The translations under genes were made by a program, and so were the position numbers. Under the pieces are notes generated by a model. It saw nothing but the letters and a program-made list of their open reading frames with translations. It ran no database searches and was not told the origin of the DNA. A DNA stretch of 64,000 bases, taken from contig JALCUE010000001.1 in the NCBI GenBank assembly GCA_022655215.1, positions 248,001 to 312,000 on the forward strand, read 5' to 3'. The stretch's first letter is position 1. Each line of letters begins with the position of its first letter. The DNA comes from Atopobiaceae bacterium (GTDB taxonomy: Bacteria > Actinomycetota > Coriobacteriia > Coriobacteriales > Atopobiaceae). Shown piece after piece: positions 45,301-53,435 of the stretch.

Positions 45301-46029
45301 CTGCGCAAGCGCGTCGGGGAGCTTGGACACCGCATCGCCTTCTACAACGCGGGCCTCTCCCGTGCCGACCGCGCCGCCGTGGAGGACGCGTTCCGCTCCG
45401 GCGACCTGTGCTGCATCGTGAGCACGAGCGCCTTCGGGGAGGGCGTGAACCTGCCCGACATCCGCCACGTCATGCTCTATCACATGCCCTTCGGCGAGAT
45501 CGAGTTCAACCAGATGTCGGGCCGCGCCGGCCGCGACGGTCGGCCCGCCGTGGTGCATCTGCTCTATGGCTCGCGTGACGCGCGCATCAACGAGCGCATC
45601 ATCGAGGCCTCGGCCCCGTCGCGCAAGGAGCTCGTCACGCTCTACCGCGTCCTCACCACCATCTGGCGCAGGACCCTGGCCGAGCAGGGCGAGGACTCGT
45701 TCGCGCGGTCGAACGCGGACATCGCCCAGGCCGCCGTCGAGCTCGAACCGTCGTCCAAGCTGGACGAGAGGTCCGTCTCGTGCGGCATCTCGGTCTTCCG
45801 GGAGCTGGGATTCCTCAAGACGAGCGGCTACGGCTCCGCGAGGCGGATCTCGATGGTCGATTCGCCTGACAAGATGGAGCTCGAGGACTCCATACGCTAT
45901 CTTGAGGGTCTGAGGTCGCGCGAGGACTTCTCGTCCTTCCGTGACTTCGCGCTCGAGGCCACGGCCGACGAGCTGCTCGCACGAATAAACAGGCCCATCG
46001 TGCCGGACTTCGGCACGAGGGTGAGCTGA
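42367..46029 (+). CDS. RecJ exonuclease-HIRAN-RecQ-like helicase fusion
   Basis: This single frame encodes 1220 residues. Residues 1-570 are RecJ, the 5'-to-3' single-strand DNA exonuclease. They show motif I DFDVDG (Asp91), motif II VTVDTGI, motif III TDHHE (Asp172-His173-His174), the DHHA1 pattern FGGHEGAVG and an OB-like region. Residues about 598-705 resemble a HIRAN domain, a DNA-end-binding module (KAVGVSFEGRQETV...DNEKDPNAVAL...QIGFLRRQ). Residues about 730-1080 are an SF2 helicase of RecQ type: MATGRGKSL with Lys772, DEAH at 872-875, ACTATAA, AFGEGVNLPD and QMSGRAGRDGRP. A C-terminal helical region follows. In E. coli RecJ and RecQ are separate partners in gap and end resection. The start codon has only a weak ribosome site. 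Confidence 0.88.
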   Translation: MAGLDQSRRWEVLPVSLEAEGCLRDACHVPPLVARIMVARGIETPEAAHEFLSPSLERDWHDPLVIPGLSDVADRVEAALDAHETIAIFGDFDVDGMSSTCLLTLGLRALGADVHPFIPHRFDEGYGLSREALDRVVEGCHPDLVVTVDTGIASAREVEFALGEGIDVCVTDHHEPADLVPSTVPVADPKLDPDNPSRELAGAGVALKLVCELGRRRGMPDLWLRYTDVCCLGTVSDMMLLTGENRALVADGIERMRHTDRPGLVALAAVAHCDLTAIEADSLPFSLVPRLNAAGRMGDVEVAFDLLLTDDPARAAELAARLDSINTERREIESELAGEALSMVEATYEGGRCVVIGGEGWHEGVKGIVASRIVNRYHVPAILFSISDGVAHGSGRSVGTVDLFHAVEQCSDLLVRFGGHEGAVGVTLDAANIDAFRDRLEEVLDALPAEQFEDKGEVAAIVGLSELDIPTISSLGMLRPFGQGNKVPLLAVRGVTMRGRARVGSSGEHMRFYATDGVDSVPAIMFRTPDIERAADYEGAVDLVFEAVVETWQGRTKPKLMVRDIIYRADEAEPSPSATLVDDLFSRAPEILARDEYAGIAEATSFVTKAVGVSFEGRQETVSHLAEGDVLEVVRQADNEKDPNAVALVTASGDQIGFLRRQIAAAIAPLMDGGTRYEACVRQVTGGEEGRSLGVNVAVTRKDATADAADASSMRSARRRDELSSMDQTALTRELTHSLIGDNQLLPAQAAALDSLAAGRSTLCVMATGRGKSLVFHIHAARTALLAGRASVFVYPLRALVSDQSFHLAEAFADLGMHVGVLTGETSMDERDEAFAALASGGVDVVLTTPEFLSIHSDRFAASGRVGFVVVDEAHHAGTSKGGNRASYQEMPRVLSELGDPVVLACTATAATPVAHEVCRLLSIVDVIVDDSVRDNLSIDDERELRDRESALVSCVSTGEKCVVYVNSREQSVALARMLRKRVGELGHRIAFYNAGLSRADRAAVEDAFRSGDLCCIVSTSAFGEGVNLPDIRHVMLYHMPFGEIEFNQMSGRAGRDGRPAVVHLLYGSRDARINERIIEASAPSRKELVTLYRVLTTIWRRTLAEQGEDSFARSNADIAQAAVELEPSSKLDERSVSCGISVFRELGFLKTSGYGSARRISMVDSPDKMELEDSIRYLEGLRSREDFSSFRDFALEATADELLARINRPIVPDFGTRVS

Positions 46030-46043
46030 CGGGGGAGGCACCC

Positions 46044-48392
46044 ATGGCAGACGACAAGGGCACGACGGCCAAGGCGGCCAGACCGGCCTTCGTCGGCGCC
46101 GACAACTACCCGCTCCTTCGCAAGACCTGCGAGGGCTATCTCACGCCCGAGGGCATGGCCAAGGTGGAGCGGGCCTATCGGTTCGCGGCGGAGTACCACG
46201 CCACGCAGCGTCGTCGCAGCGGGGAGGCATACATCAACCATCCCGTCGAGGTGGCCATCATCCTCGCGAAGGACCTCCACACCGACGAGGACGTCATCTG
46301 CGCCGCGCTCCTCCACGACACCGTCGAGGACACCCCGGCGACCCTCGATGACCTCACCGAGCAGTTCGGCCCCACGGTGGCCGAGCTCGTGGACGGCGTC
46401 ACGAAGCTCACCTCCATCGAGGTGGACTCCATGGACGAGAAGCAGGCGCTCAACCTGCGCAAGATGTTCCTCGCCATGTCGAAGGACATCCGCGTCGTGG
46501 TCATCAAACTCGCCGACCGTCTGCACAACATGCGCACGCTCGCCGCGCTCCCGCCCGACCGTCGCATCTTCAAGGCGCGCGAGACCATGGACGTATACGC
46601 GCCCCTGGCCGACCGCCTCGGCATCTCCTCGGTCAAGTGGGAGCTCGAGGACCTTGCGTTCTTCTATCTCGAGCCCGAGGAGTACCAGCGCATAGCCCGC
46701 ATGGTGCAGGACTCACGCGAGCAGCGCGAGCGCTCCACCGACGAGACCATCAAGATCTTGGAGGACGAGCTCACCCGCGTGGGCCTCACCGGCTTCCAGA
46801 TCACCGGTCGCCCCAAGCACCTCTGGAGCATCTACCAGAAGATGAAGCGGAAGGACAAGGAGTTCTCCGACATCTACGACCTCATCGCCCTGCGCGTCAT
46901 CACCGGCTCCGTGGGTGACTGCTACTCGGCGCTGGGCGCCGTCCACTCCCTGTGGCACCCGCTCCCCGGCCGCTTCAAGGACTACATCGCGACCCCCAAG
47001 CCCAACCTCTACCAGTCCCTCCATACCACGGTGGTGGGCCCTGACGCCCGTCCCATCGAGATACAGATCCGCACGCTCGAGATGCACGAGCAGGCCGAGT
47101 ACGGCATCGCCGCCCACTGGCTCTACAAGAAGGCCGGCAACTCCAAGGGCGTCATGGCCGCCGACGACAAGAGCATCGACAGCCAGATCAGCTGGATCCG
47201 TCGCAGTCTCGACTGGACCGTCGAGGACGACATGGGAGACCCCCGCGAGTTCCTCAACAACCTGCGCGTGGACCTCTTCGAGGACGAGATATTCGTGTTC
47301 ACGCCGAAGGGCGAGGTCATGAGCCTCCGCGCGGGCTCGACGCCGCTCGACTTCGCATATGCCGTCCATACCGAGGTGGGCAACCACTGCGTGGGCGCCA
47401 AGGTGAACGGCGTCGTGGTGCCTCTCACGACCACGTTGGAGATGGGCGACCGAATCGAGGTCCTCACCAACAAGGGTTCCAAGCCCTCGCGCGACTGGCT
47501 CGGAATCGTTCAGACGCCCTCCGCACGCACGAAGATCCGTCGCTATTTCACCACCATGACCAAGTCCGACGACGCCGAGCAGGGGAGAGGCGACCTCGCC
47601 CGGGAGCTCCGCAAGCGCGGCTACGGCATCTCGACCCAGCGCTCGGTCCGGGCGCTCGCCAAGGTCTCCGACCAACTCGCGTTCAAGACCGTCGACGACA
47701 TGTTCGCCGCGGTGGGCACGGGCAAGTCGACGGCCAAGCAGATCGCCAACAAGGTGCAGGATGTGCTCGAGGAGGGCTCGCCCGCCCAGCTCGCCGCCGC
47801 GCAGAAGGCCGCGCAGGAGGCCGAGGAGGCCGCCAAGGCCTTCGCCTCCGATGCCCCCATGGCCCCGCGCCATGTCGCCACCACGACGGGACGCGACAAG
47901 AAGAGGCACTCGAGCTGCGGCGTCGTGGCCAAGGGAGACCCCGATCTGCTCGTCCATCTCGCCCATTGCTGCAACCCCGTGGCCGGCGACGACATCGTGG
48001 GCTTCGTGACGCGTGGTCGTGGGGTCTCGGTGCACCGTGCCAACTGCCCCAACGTCAAGGGTCTCATGGCCCATCCCGAGCGCATGATCTCCGTGGAGTG
48101 GGACGCCTCCGGCGCCACCCAGTTCCAGGTCGAGATCGTGGTCGAGGCGACGGATCGCATGGGACTGCTGAAGGACGTCACGATCGCCCTCGGCGATGCG
48201 GGAGGCAACATCCTGTCGGCCGCCACCCAGACCACGTCCACCGGTGTCGCACGTCTGAGGTTCCTCATCGCCATCTCCGACGCGAGCCTGCTCGACACGT
48301 TGCTCGCCACCGTGAGTCGTGTCCCCTCCGTGTTCGACGCCCGCCGCATCATGCCAGGCGAGGGATCCAACCAGATGAAGAGGAGGGCGTGA
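46044..48392 (+). CDS. Bifunctional (p)ppGpp synthetase/hydrolase, Rel family
   Basis: The 782-residue protein has an HD hydrolase domain (YINHPVEVA, LLHDTVEDT), then the synthetase domain (GRPKHLWSIYQKMKRKD, YDLIALRVI, KDYIATPKPNLYQSLHT). A TGS domain (FVFTPKGEVMSLRAGSTPLDFAYAVH), a zinc-finger region (HLAHCCNPVAGDDIVGFV) and a C-terminal ACT domain follow. The HD motif is intact, so it should both make and break the alarmone. It starts 14 bases after the recJ fusion with GGGGAGG upstream. The next gene follows after 1 base, an arrangement with a glyoxalase II-like gene that is common in Gram-positive bacteria. Confidence 0.95.
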   Translation: MADDKGTTAKAARPAFVGADNYPLLRKTCEGYLTPEGMAKVERAYRFAAEYHATQRRRSGEAYINHPVEVAIILAKDLHTDEDVICAALLHDTVEDTPATLDDLTEQFGPTVAELVDGVTKLTSIEVDSMDEKQALNLRKMFLAMSKDIRVVVIKLADRLHNMRTLAALPPDRRIFKARETMDVYAPLADRLGISSVKWELEDLAFFYLEPEEYQRIARMVQDSREQRERSTDETIKILEDELTRVGLTGFQITGRPKHLWSIYQKMKRKDKEFSDIYDLIALRVITGSVGDCYSALGAVHSLWHPLPGRFKDYIATPKPNLYQSLHTTVVGPDARPIEIQIRTLEMHEQAEYGIAAHWLYKKAGNSKGVMAADDKSIDSQISWIRRSLDWTVEDDMGDPREFLNNLRVDLFEDEIFVFTPKGEVMSLRAGSTPLDFAYAVHTEVGNHCVGAKVNGVVVPLTTTLEMGDRIEVLTNKGSKPSRDWLGIVQTPSARTKIRRYFTTMTKSDDAEQGRGDLARELRKRGYGISTQRSVRALAKVSDQLAFKTVDDMFAAVGTGKSTAKQIANKVQDVLEEGSPAQLAAAQKAAQEAEEAAKAFASDAPMAPRHVATTTGRDKKRHSSCGVVAKGDPDLLVHLAHCCNPVAGDDIVGFVTRGRGVSVHRANCPNVKGLMAHPERMISVEWDASGATQFQVEIVVEATDRMGLLKDVTIALGDAGGNILSAATQTTSTGVARLRFLIAISDASLLDTLLATVSRVPSVFDARRIMPGEGSNQMKRRA

Positions 48393-48393
48393 C

Positions 48394-49026
48394 ATGGCCG
48401 AGGACGCACCCAGCCCCATAGAGATCCGCCAGATGGTGGTCGGCGCGATCGAGACGAACTGCTATGCGGTCATATGTGACGGGGAGTGCATGGTGATCGA
48501 TCCCGGAGCCTCGGGCAAAGCGATCGCGGAGAGGCTCTCCGACGTCCACGTGGCCTCGATCGTGGCCACGCACGGGCATGGCGACCACGTGAGCGGCGTC
48601 GCCGCCCTGAAGGCGGCCACGGCTGCCCCCTTCTCCATGGCGGCCCCCGATGTCGAGATGGCGCTCCATGCCGGCTTCGGCCAGTTCGACGGAGTCCCCT
48701 ATGATGACGACGCCCCACGTCCGGACGTCATCCTCTCCGATGGTGACGAGGTCCACGTGGGTCCTGCCGTCTTCCGCGTCATCTCATGCCCGGGGCACAC
48801 CCCGGGTGGGATCACGCTCGTGGGCGAGGGCCTCGCGTTCGTGGGCGACACCCTCTTCGCGGGAAGCGCCGGCCGCACCGACCTCGAGGGCGGCGACGCC
48901 GACGCGCTCGCCCGCACGCTCTCGCGTCTCAAGTCCGAGCTGCCCCCGTCGACCACGATCCTCACGGGGCACGGTCCCTCGACCACGATGGCGGCCGAGC
49001 TCGAGGGCAATCCCTACCTGCGCTAG
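48394..49026 (+). CDS. Metallo-beta-lactamase-fold hydrolase (glyoxalase II-like)
   Basis: The 210-residue protein has the metal motif THGHGDHVSG (HxHxDH) near residue 50, a downstream His in CPGHTPGG, an Asp in FVGDTLFAGSAGRTDL and a final His in LTGHGPSTTM, the full two-metal MBL site. Proteins of this size following rel are usually annotated as hydroxyacylglutathione hydrolase-like. In organisms lacking glutathione the thioester substrate is unknown. It starts 1 base after rel and is the last gene before a 68-base gap. Confidence 0.9.
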   Translation: MAEDAPSPIEIRQMVVGAIETNCYAVICDGECMVIDPGASGKAIAERLSDVHVASIVATHGHGDHVSGVAALKAATAAPFSMAAPDVEMALHAGFGQFDGVPYDDDAPRPDVILSDGDEVHVGPAVFRVISCPGHTPGGITLVGEGLAFVGDTLFAGSAGRTDLEGGDADALARTLSRLKSELPPSTTILTGHGPSTTMAAELEGNPYLR

Positions 49027-49094
49027 TACCGCATCGCCCGCATGTCGGTGTGACGGCACGGGTATGCTGACGACGCGACGATATGGAGGCTCAC

Positions 49095-49634
49095 ATGGCA
49101 CGACATGACATAGACCCGTTCGAGTACGCGAACGTCATCACGAGGGCCAATCCCAAAGGCATCCTGCTCACCACGGAGGCCGACGGCGAGGTTGACACCA
49201 TGGTGATCGGCTGGGGGCAGGTGGGCACCCTCTGGTCGCGCCCCACGTTCACGGCCTTCGTCCGCCCGAGCAGGCACACCTATGCGCTCCTCGATCGCAA
49301 CCCCGAGTTCACGGTGAGCGTCCCCATGGATGCACCCATGCCGAACGACGTCCTCAAGATGTGCGGGACCATGAGCGGACGGGACCACGACAAGATCTCC
49401 GAGCTCGGCCTCACCATGGTCGAGCCGCGGGTCGTTACGGCCCCGGCCCTGGCGGAGCTGCCGCTCACCCTCGAGTGCAAGGTCATCTACCAGCATGCCT
49501 TCGATCGCGGCGGCGTCCCTGCCGACGTGCGCGAGCGCTTCTATCCCCACGTGAGTGACATCGACGCCGGCGGGAACGACTTCTACCACGTGGCGTACTA
49601 CGGCGAGATCGTCAGCGCCTACATCTGCGAGTAG
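49095..49634 (+). CDS. Flavin-reductase-like (FMN-binding split barrel) protein
   Basis: The 179-residue protein starts at 49095, because GGAGG lies 5 bases before that ATG; the earlier ATG at 49083 does not have one. It shows the flavin-reductase-like pattern KGILLTTEADGEVDTMVIGWGQVGTLWSRP followed by FVRPSRHTYALLDRNPEFTVSVP. The ring Cys in LKMCGTMSGRDHDK is typical of the small flavoredoxin group. These proteins bind FMN and pass electrons, but partners are not visible here. A possible -10, TATGCT at 49063-49068, suggests its own promoter. Confidence 0.82.
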   Translation: MARHDIDPFEYANVITRANPKGILLTTEADGEVDTMVIGWGQVGTLWSRPTFTAFVRPSRHTYALLDRNPEFTVSVPMDAPMPNDVLKMCGTMSGRDHDKISELGLTMVEPRVVTAPALAELPLTLECKVIYQHAFDRGGVPADVRERFYPHVSDIDAGGNDFYHVAYYGEIVSAYICE

Positions 49635-49637
49635 GAC

Positions 49638-50273
49638 ATGGCGACGCATCTCAGACAGGACCTTGACCCCATGTGCGAGGCCGATACGACCGATCATGTG
49701 GCGGATTCCGCGATCGATCCCGACGGTGCCCCGGGGAGGGCCGGCGGAAAGCTCACCGCGGCCGACCTCAGACCGCGTACGACGCTCGTGCAGGACATCC
49801 TTCGCCTTCTCATCAAGGTCGGTGTGATCGTGGTCGTGGCGGGCGCTCTCGTCACCTTCGTCTTCGGTCTGTGGCGCTGCGACACCGGCGACATGGATCC
49901 CTCGGTCCGCGATGGTGACCTCGTCCTGTACTACCGGCTCGATCGCGACTACGAGCAGGATGACGTCCTTCTCATGGACGTTGACGGCAAGGTCTCCGTC
50001 TCGCGCGTCATCGGCGTCGCGGGGGACGTCATCGACATGACCGATGACGGGGTGACGGTGAACGGCGGTGCCCCCGTGGGAATCGACACCTACGGTCAGC
50101 GCACCTATGCCGTCTCGGCCGACGTCACGTTCCCGCTCACGGTGGGTCAGGGGCAGGTGTTCGTGTTGGGCGATGCGCGTGAGTCGGCCGTGGACAGCCG
50201 CTCACTCGGCTGCGTCGACGTGAGCGACACCTCCGGTACGGTGGTCGGAATACTCCGCCGACGAGGAATATAA
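49638..50273 (+). CDS. Signal-peptidase-I-like pilus assembly protein lacking the Ser/Lys dyad (SipA-like)
   Basis: The 211-residue protein has one membrane segment near residues 56-77 and a signal peptidase I fold afterwards. Where active enzymes have the Ser of SMxPT, this one reads GDMDPSV with Asp85. Where they have the Lys of KRVIG, it reads SRVIGVAGD with Ser122. The remaining S26 landmarks (RDGDLVLYY, VFVLGDARESAVDSR) are present. I know this pattern from SipA of the group A Streptococcus FCT pilus region, needed for pilin polymerisation rather than signal cleavage. It precedes the pilin and sortase genes here. The ATG at 49638 is 3 bases after the previous stop; one at 49671 is an alternative. 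Confidence 0.8.
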   Translation: MATHLRQDLDPMCEADTTDHVADSAIDPDGAPGRAGGKLTAADLRPRTTLVQDILRLLIKVGVIVVVAGALVTFVFGLWRCDTGDMDPSVRDGDLVLYYRLDRDYEQDDVLLMDVDGKVSVSRVIGVAGDVIDMTDDGVTVNGGAPVGIDTYGQRTYAVSADVTFPLTVGQGQVFVLGDARESAVDSRSLGCVDVSDTSGTVVGILRRRGI

Positions 50274-50345
50274 CGCCTTTTCATTGCTCTTGGGGTATTC
50301 TTTAAGCTGTTTCGGTTACTTTTCGTTGCCAAGCTGGAGGTAATC

Positions 50346-51587
50346 ATGAAGGGAACACTAAGGAAGACTCTCGTGGGCGTCCTCGCCACGGTTGCCGCCA
50401 TCTGCGCTATGGCGACGCCGGCGTTCGCCGACGACCCCGTCCCTGCCACGACCTATGCGCCGGACGTGACCTATCTCACCAAGACGGTCGCGGCCGCGGA
50501 CAACGCGACACACGATGCCATGACCTTCACATTCGACATCGCCAAGGTGTCCGTCAACGGGCTTGACACGGATACCGACAAGGCTGAGATGCCCATGCTC
50601 GGCACGAATGGTTCCGGCAAGGTCTCGATCACCGTGTCGGCCGGTAAGGGCACGACCAAGGGCGTCGCCCAGGGCACCGATTGGATCCCCGCGATCTCTT
50701 CGACGACCACGGGCAACAAGTGGCTGCATGCGGGCGAGTACATCTACGAGATCACCGAGGACGGCACCAGCCCTCTGGACAACGTCAAGTACTCACAGGC
50801 CAAGTATGAGCTGCGCGTCTACGTCGTCAACGATGGGACCAGCCTGTCCATCAGCGGCATCACCGTCAACCAGTTGCTGACGGACGCCAAAGCCACCGGC
50901 TCCGGCAAGGTCGACCCCACCCAGCCCGAGGGCAAAACCGGCTCCGACTTCAACTTCACCAACACATACAGCACGAACCATCAGCTGACGATCGCCAAGA
51001 CGGTCTCCTCGGCTGGCGGTTCCGACGTGGCCGACAAGACCAAGCAGTTCTCGTACACGCTGAACCTCAAGCTCCCTGCCACGGACATGTCCCTTGTCGG
51101 TAAGACCGTCACGTTCGTCAGGAGCGACTCCACGACCGCGGACCCCAAGGTCTACACCTCCACCACGTTCGCGGCCGATGGCACCGCGCAGGTCACCTTC
51201 TCGCTGTGCGCGGGCCAGGACGTCAAGCTCCGCACGGAAGCGGGCGACAGCCTGCTTCCCACCGGCACCACGTATGACTTCACCGAGACCGGCGTGACCA
51301 ACTACAAGCCGACGGCCACGGTACACACCGACACGGTCGCCGATGACGCAACGGTGACCGTCGACACAGGCGCCAACCTCGAGGTCGGTACCTCGAAGGC
51401 CCTCGGTAGCGACAACACCGTCGTCGGTAACGACGAGGCGACCAAGTCGACCGTCGACAACCAGTACGTCAAGGTGACTCCCACGGGCATCATCATCAAC
51501 AACCTGCCCTTCATCCTGATCGGCGTCATCGCGATCGCCGGCTTCACCGCCTACATCGTCTCCCGTCGTCGCCACGCACAGGACTAG
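50346..51587 (+). CDS. Major pilin with FctA/T-antigen-type domains and VTPTG sorting signal
   Basis: The 413-residue protein has a signal peptide (about 1-28, ending AFA), then two Ig-like regions. The first has LTKTV and GEYIYEITEDG, the second LTIAKTV and YDFTETG, with FNFTNTYS between them. Lys in the KTV strand and Glu in the E-box are the usual partners of intramolecular isopeptide bonds. The C-terminus is a sorting signal: VTPTG (377-381), a hydrophobic stretch and SRRRHAQD. This motif departs from LPxTG and resembles the VPTG-type signals of FctA pilins. GGAGG precedes the ATG strongly, and the AT-rich gap upstream probably holds a promoter. Confidence 0.88.
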   Translation: MKGTLRKTLVGVLATVAAICAMATPAFADDPVPATTYAPDVTYLTKTVAAADNATHDAMTFTFDIAKVSVNGLDTDTDKAEMPMLGTNGSGKVSITVSAGKGTTKGVAQGTDWIPAISSTTTGNKWLHAGEYIYEITEDGTSPLDNVKYSQAKYELRVYVVNDGTSLSISGITVNQLLTDAKATGSGKVDPTQPEGKTGSDFNFTNTYSTNHQLTIAKTVSSAGGSDVADKTKQFSYTLNLKLPATDMSLVGKTVTFVRSDSTTADPKVYTSTTFAADGTAQVTFSLCAGQDVKLRTEAGDSLLPTGTTYDFTETGVTNYKPTATVHTDTVADDATVTVDTGANLEVGTSKALGSDNTVVGNDEATKSTVDNQYVKVTPTGIIINNLPFILIGVIAIAGFTAYIVSRRRHAQD

Positions 51588-51596
51588 CCAATCAAG

Positions 51597-52538
51597 GTGA
51601 GCTCCCCTCGCGATAAGGGAACCGACGCCGTCGGCACGCGGATCGTCCGCGTAGCCGACGGCGTCATCAATGCCGCGATCCTCGTCGCACTCACGGCCCT
51701 GCTCGCTTTCGGTGCCTATGCCGTATGGGACGCCGATCAGGTCAACGAAGGCGCCTCGTCAGATCGCTGGAGCGAGTACAAGCCCACGCAGACCATGTCC
51801 CTCTCCGAGATACAGTCCGTGAACCCGGACATCATCGGGTGGGTCGAGATCTACGGTACGGGCATCGACTACCCCATCGCGCACTGCGCGGACAACGAGA
51901 CCTATGTGAACCACGATGCGCTGGGAGACTATTCCCTCACGGGCTGCCCCTTCCTGGACCGCGCCGCGCCCGCGGACTTCTCCGCCTTTGACAACATCGT
52001 CTACGGCCACCACATGGAGGCCCCCGTCATGTTCGGCGAGCTCGGGGACTTCGATGACGCGAGCTATTTCGAGAGCCACGAGTACGGGACCATCTGGTAT
52101 GACGGTTCGCTACATGGTCTCACGATCATCGCGGCCGCCGATGTCGATGCCTACGACCAGGGCGTCTATTCGATCGTGGACTCCGGGGGCAGCGCCGCCC
52201 AGGCGTACCTCGAGCGGGCCTATGCCTCGGCGAGCCAGTCCCGTCAGGTGGGGACGACCTCGTCCGACCATCTGGTCGTCCTGTCCACCTGCGCCTCCGG
52301 CACCGGCAACGCGAGACATGTGCTGCTCTGTCAGATCACCGACGACGTCCAGCCCGACCCCTTCGCGACTCAGGACACGGCTTCGTCCGTGCCGAAGAGC
52401 AATCCTTTCATGCAGCTACCTTGGTGGCTCTGGGTCATCTTGGCTATACTGGTCGCAGCTTTGGTCGACCGCGCCATAACCCACTGGCGCTTGAGAAGGA
52501 TGAGGAGGAGGGCTGAGAAGGATGACCTCCGCGCGTAG
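51597..52538 (+). CDS. Class B sortase, pilus polymerase
   Basis: The 313-residue protein starts with GTG at 51597. It has an N-terminal membrane segment (about 22-44) and a class B sortase core: NPDIIGWVEIYGTGIDYPI, the catalytic His138 in IVYGHHM, Cys232 in LSTCA and Arg240. A second membrane segment (about 275-294) and a basic tail follow. Class B sortases usually have only the N-terminal anchor; the extra C-terminal anchor is a feature of pilus polymerases. With the pilin upstream and the small pilin overlapping downstream it should join pilin subunits at VTPTG. No strong ribosome site precedes the GTG, so it may rely on coupling. Confidence 0.9.
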   Translation: MSSPRDKGTDAVGTRIVRVADGVINAAILVALTALLAFGAYAVWDADQVNEGASSDRWSEYKPTQTMSLSEIQSVNPDIIGWVEIYGTGIDYPIAHCADNETYVNHDALGDYSLTGCPFLDRAAPADFSAFDNIVYGHHMEAPVMFGELGDFDDASYFESHEYGTIWYDGSLHGLTIIAAADVDAYDQGVYSIVDSGGSAAQAYLERAYASASQSRQVGTTSSDHLVVLSTCASGTGNARHVLLCQITDDVQPDPFATQDTASSVPKSNPFMQLPWWLWVILAILVAALVDRAITHWRLRRMRRRAEKDDLRA

Positions 52539-53148
52539 GCATATCGCACTCGTGCTCGTGGCCCTCGTCGCCCTGCTCGCCTGCCCCGTCACTGCTCTTG
52601 CGGAGGCCACGGTCTCCGTACCCGTGAGCCAGCACTTCACGAGCGATGTCTCGGGCGTCGCGGACTCCTTCGACTACGTCCTCACGGCATCCGACGCGAA
52701 CGCTCCCATGCCCGACGGATCGACCGGGCGCACATACGCGTTCTCGCTCACGGGGGACGGATCCACGACCATCGACATCGACTGCGCCTCGGCGGCCCCT
52801 GGTAAATACACCTATCGACTTGCCGATGCGTCCGATCACGTCGACGGCTACACATACGAGACCCGCGTCTACGTCATGACACTCTATGTCTCCACAGGTT
52901 GCGATCCAGTCGTTACGGTCGAGAGGGAGTCAGACGGGGTGAAGGTGGCGAAGATCGAGCTCGATCCCAGCTACGCGGAGCCTGCACCGGCCACCACGAC
53001 CTCCGCCACCACGAGCTCGTCGTCTTCCGCCGGCCCGCTTGCGCGCACTGGCGACATGACGGATATGACGATCCCCGTGGCGTTCGCCGCTCTGGCCTTC
53101 GTGGCCCTCGCGGGTGCGTTGGCCCTTGGTAGACGTCGCTGCGACTAG
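52522..53148 (+). CDS. Small second pilin with LARTG sorting signal (FctB-like)
   Basis: The 208-residue protein has a signal peptide (about 1-28, ending ALAEA) and one Ig-like domain with the FctA-type YTYRLAD and YETRVYVMTLYV strands. A Thr/Ser-rich spacer and the sorting signal LARTG (173-177) with hydrophobic tail and RRRCD end follow. Its size and position match basal or minor pilins of the FctB kind, which fix the finished pilus to the cell wall. Its ATG lies 17 bases inside the end of the sortase gene. The sorting motif differs from that of the major pilin, so a housekeeping sortase may anchor it. Confidence 0.82.
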   Translation: MTSARRHIALVLVALVALLACPVTALAEATVSVPVSQHFTSDVSGVADSFDYVLTASDANAPMPDGSTGRTYAFSLTGDGSTTIDIDCASAAPGKYTYRLADASDHVDGYTYETRVYVMTLYVSTGCDPVVTVERESDGVKVAKIELDPSYAEPAPATTTSATTSSSSSAGPLARTGDMTDMTIPVAFAALAFVALAGALALGRRRCD

Positions 53149-53167
53149 ACCGTCATACGCGCGCTCA

Positions 53168-53253
53168 TGGTGCCCGAGGTGAGACTCGAACTCACACTGG
53201 ATCGCTCCAAGAGGTGTTTGAGACCTCCGCGTCTGCCATTCCGCCACTCGGGC
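53168..53253 (-). tRNA. tRNA-Leu (CAA)
   Basis: On the minus strand the sequence begins GCCCGAGTGGCGGAATGG and ends CTCGGGCACCA, so the 3' CCA is encoded. The acceptor stem pairs over 7 bases. The anticodon stem GAGGT/ACCTC encloses the loop CTCAAAC with anticodon CAA, reading UUG. A long variable arm and a T-arm GTGAG-TTCGAGT-CTCAC complete a class II leucine tRNA of 86 bases. Confidence 0.97.
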
Positions 53254-53435
53254 CCGAGCGTGCAGTTGCGATGGTACCAGAGTTGACGCCGCCTGCGACC
53301 GTCTCTCGGTGGCAGACAGTGCCATTTCCCGCGGTCCCGTCGCCTCCGTTGGCCGTGGTCTGGGCGGTCTGGGCCTATCCGCGTCCCAAGAGGGGCATGA
53401 TGAGGGTGACGGATGAACCGAGCGAGGGGGATGCC

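Noticed and set aside
53214-53435. N-terminal extension of the PASTA protein
   Set aside because: It would start inside the tRNA-Leu gene. The ATG at 53436 has a ribosome site and begins the zinc ribbon.
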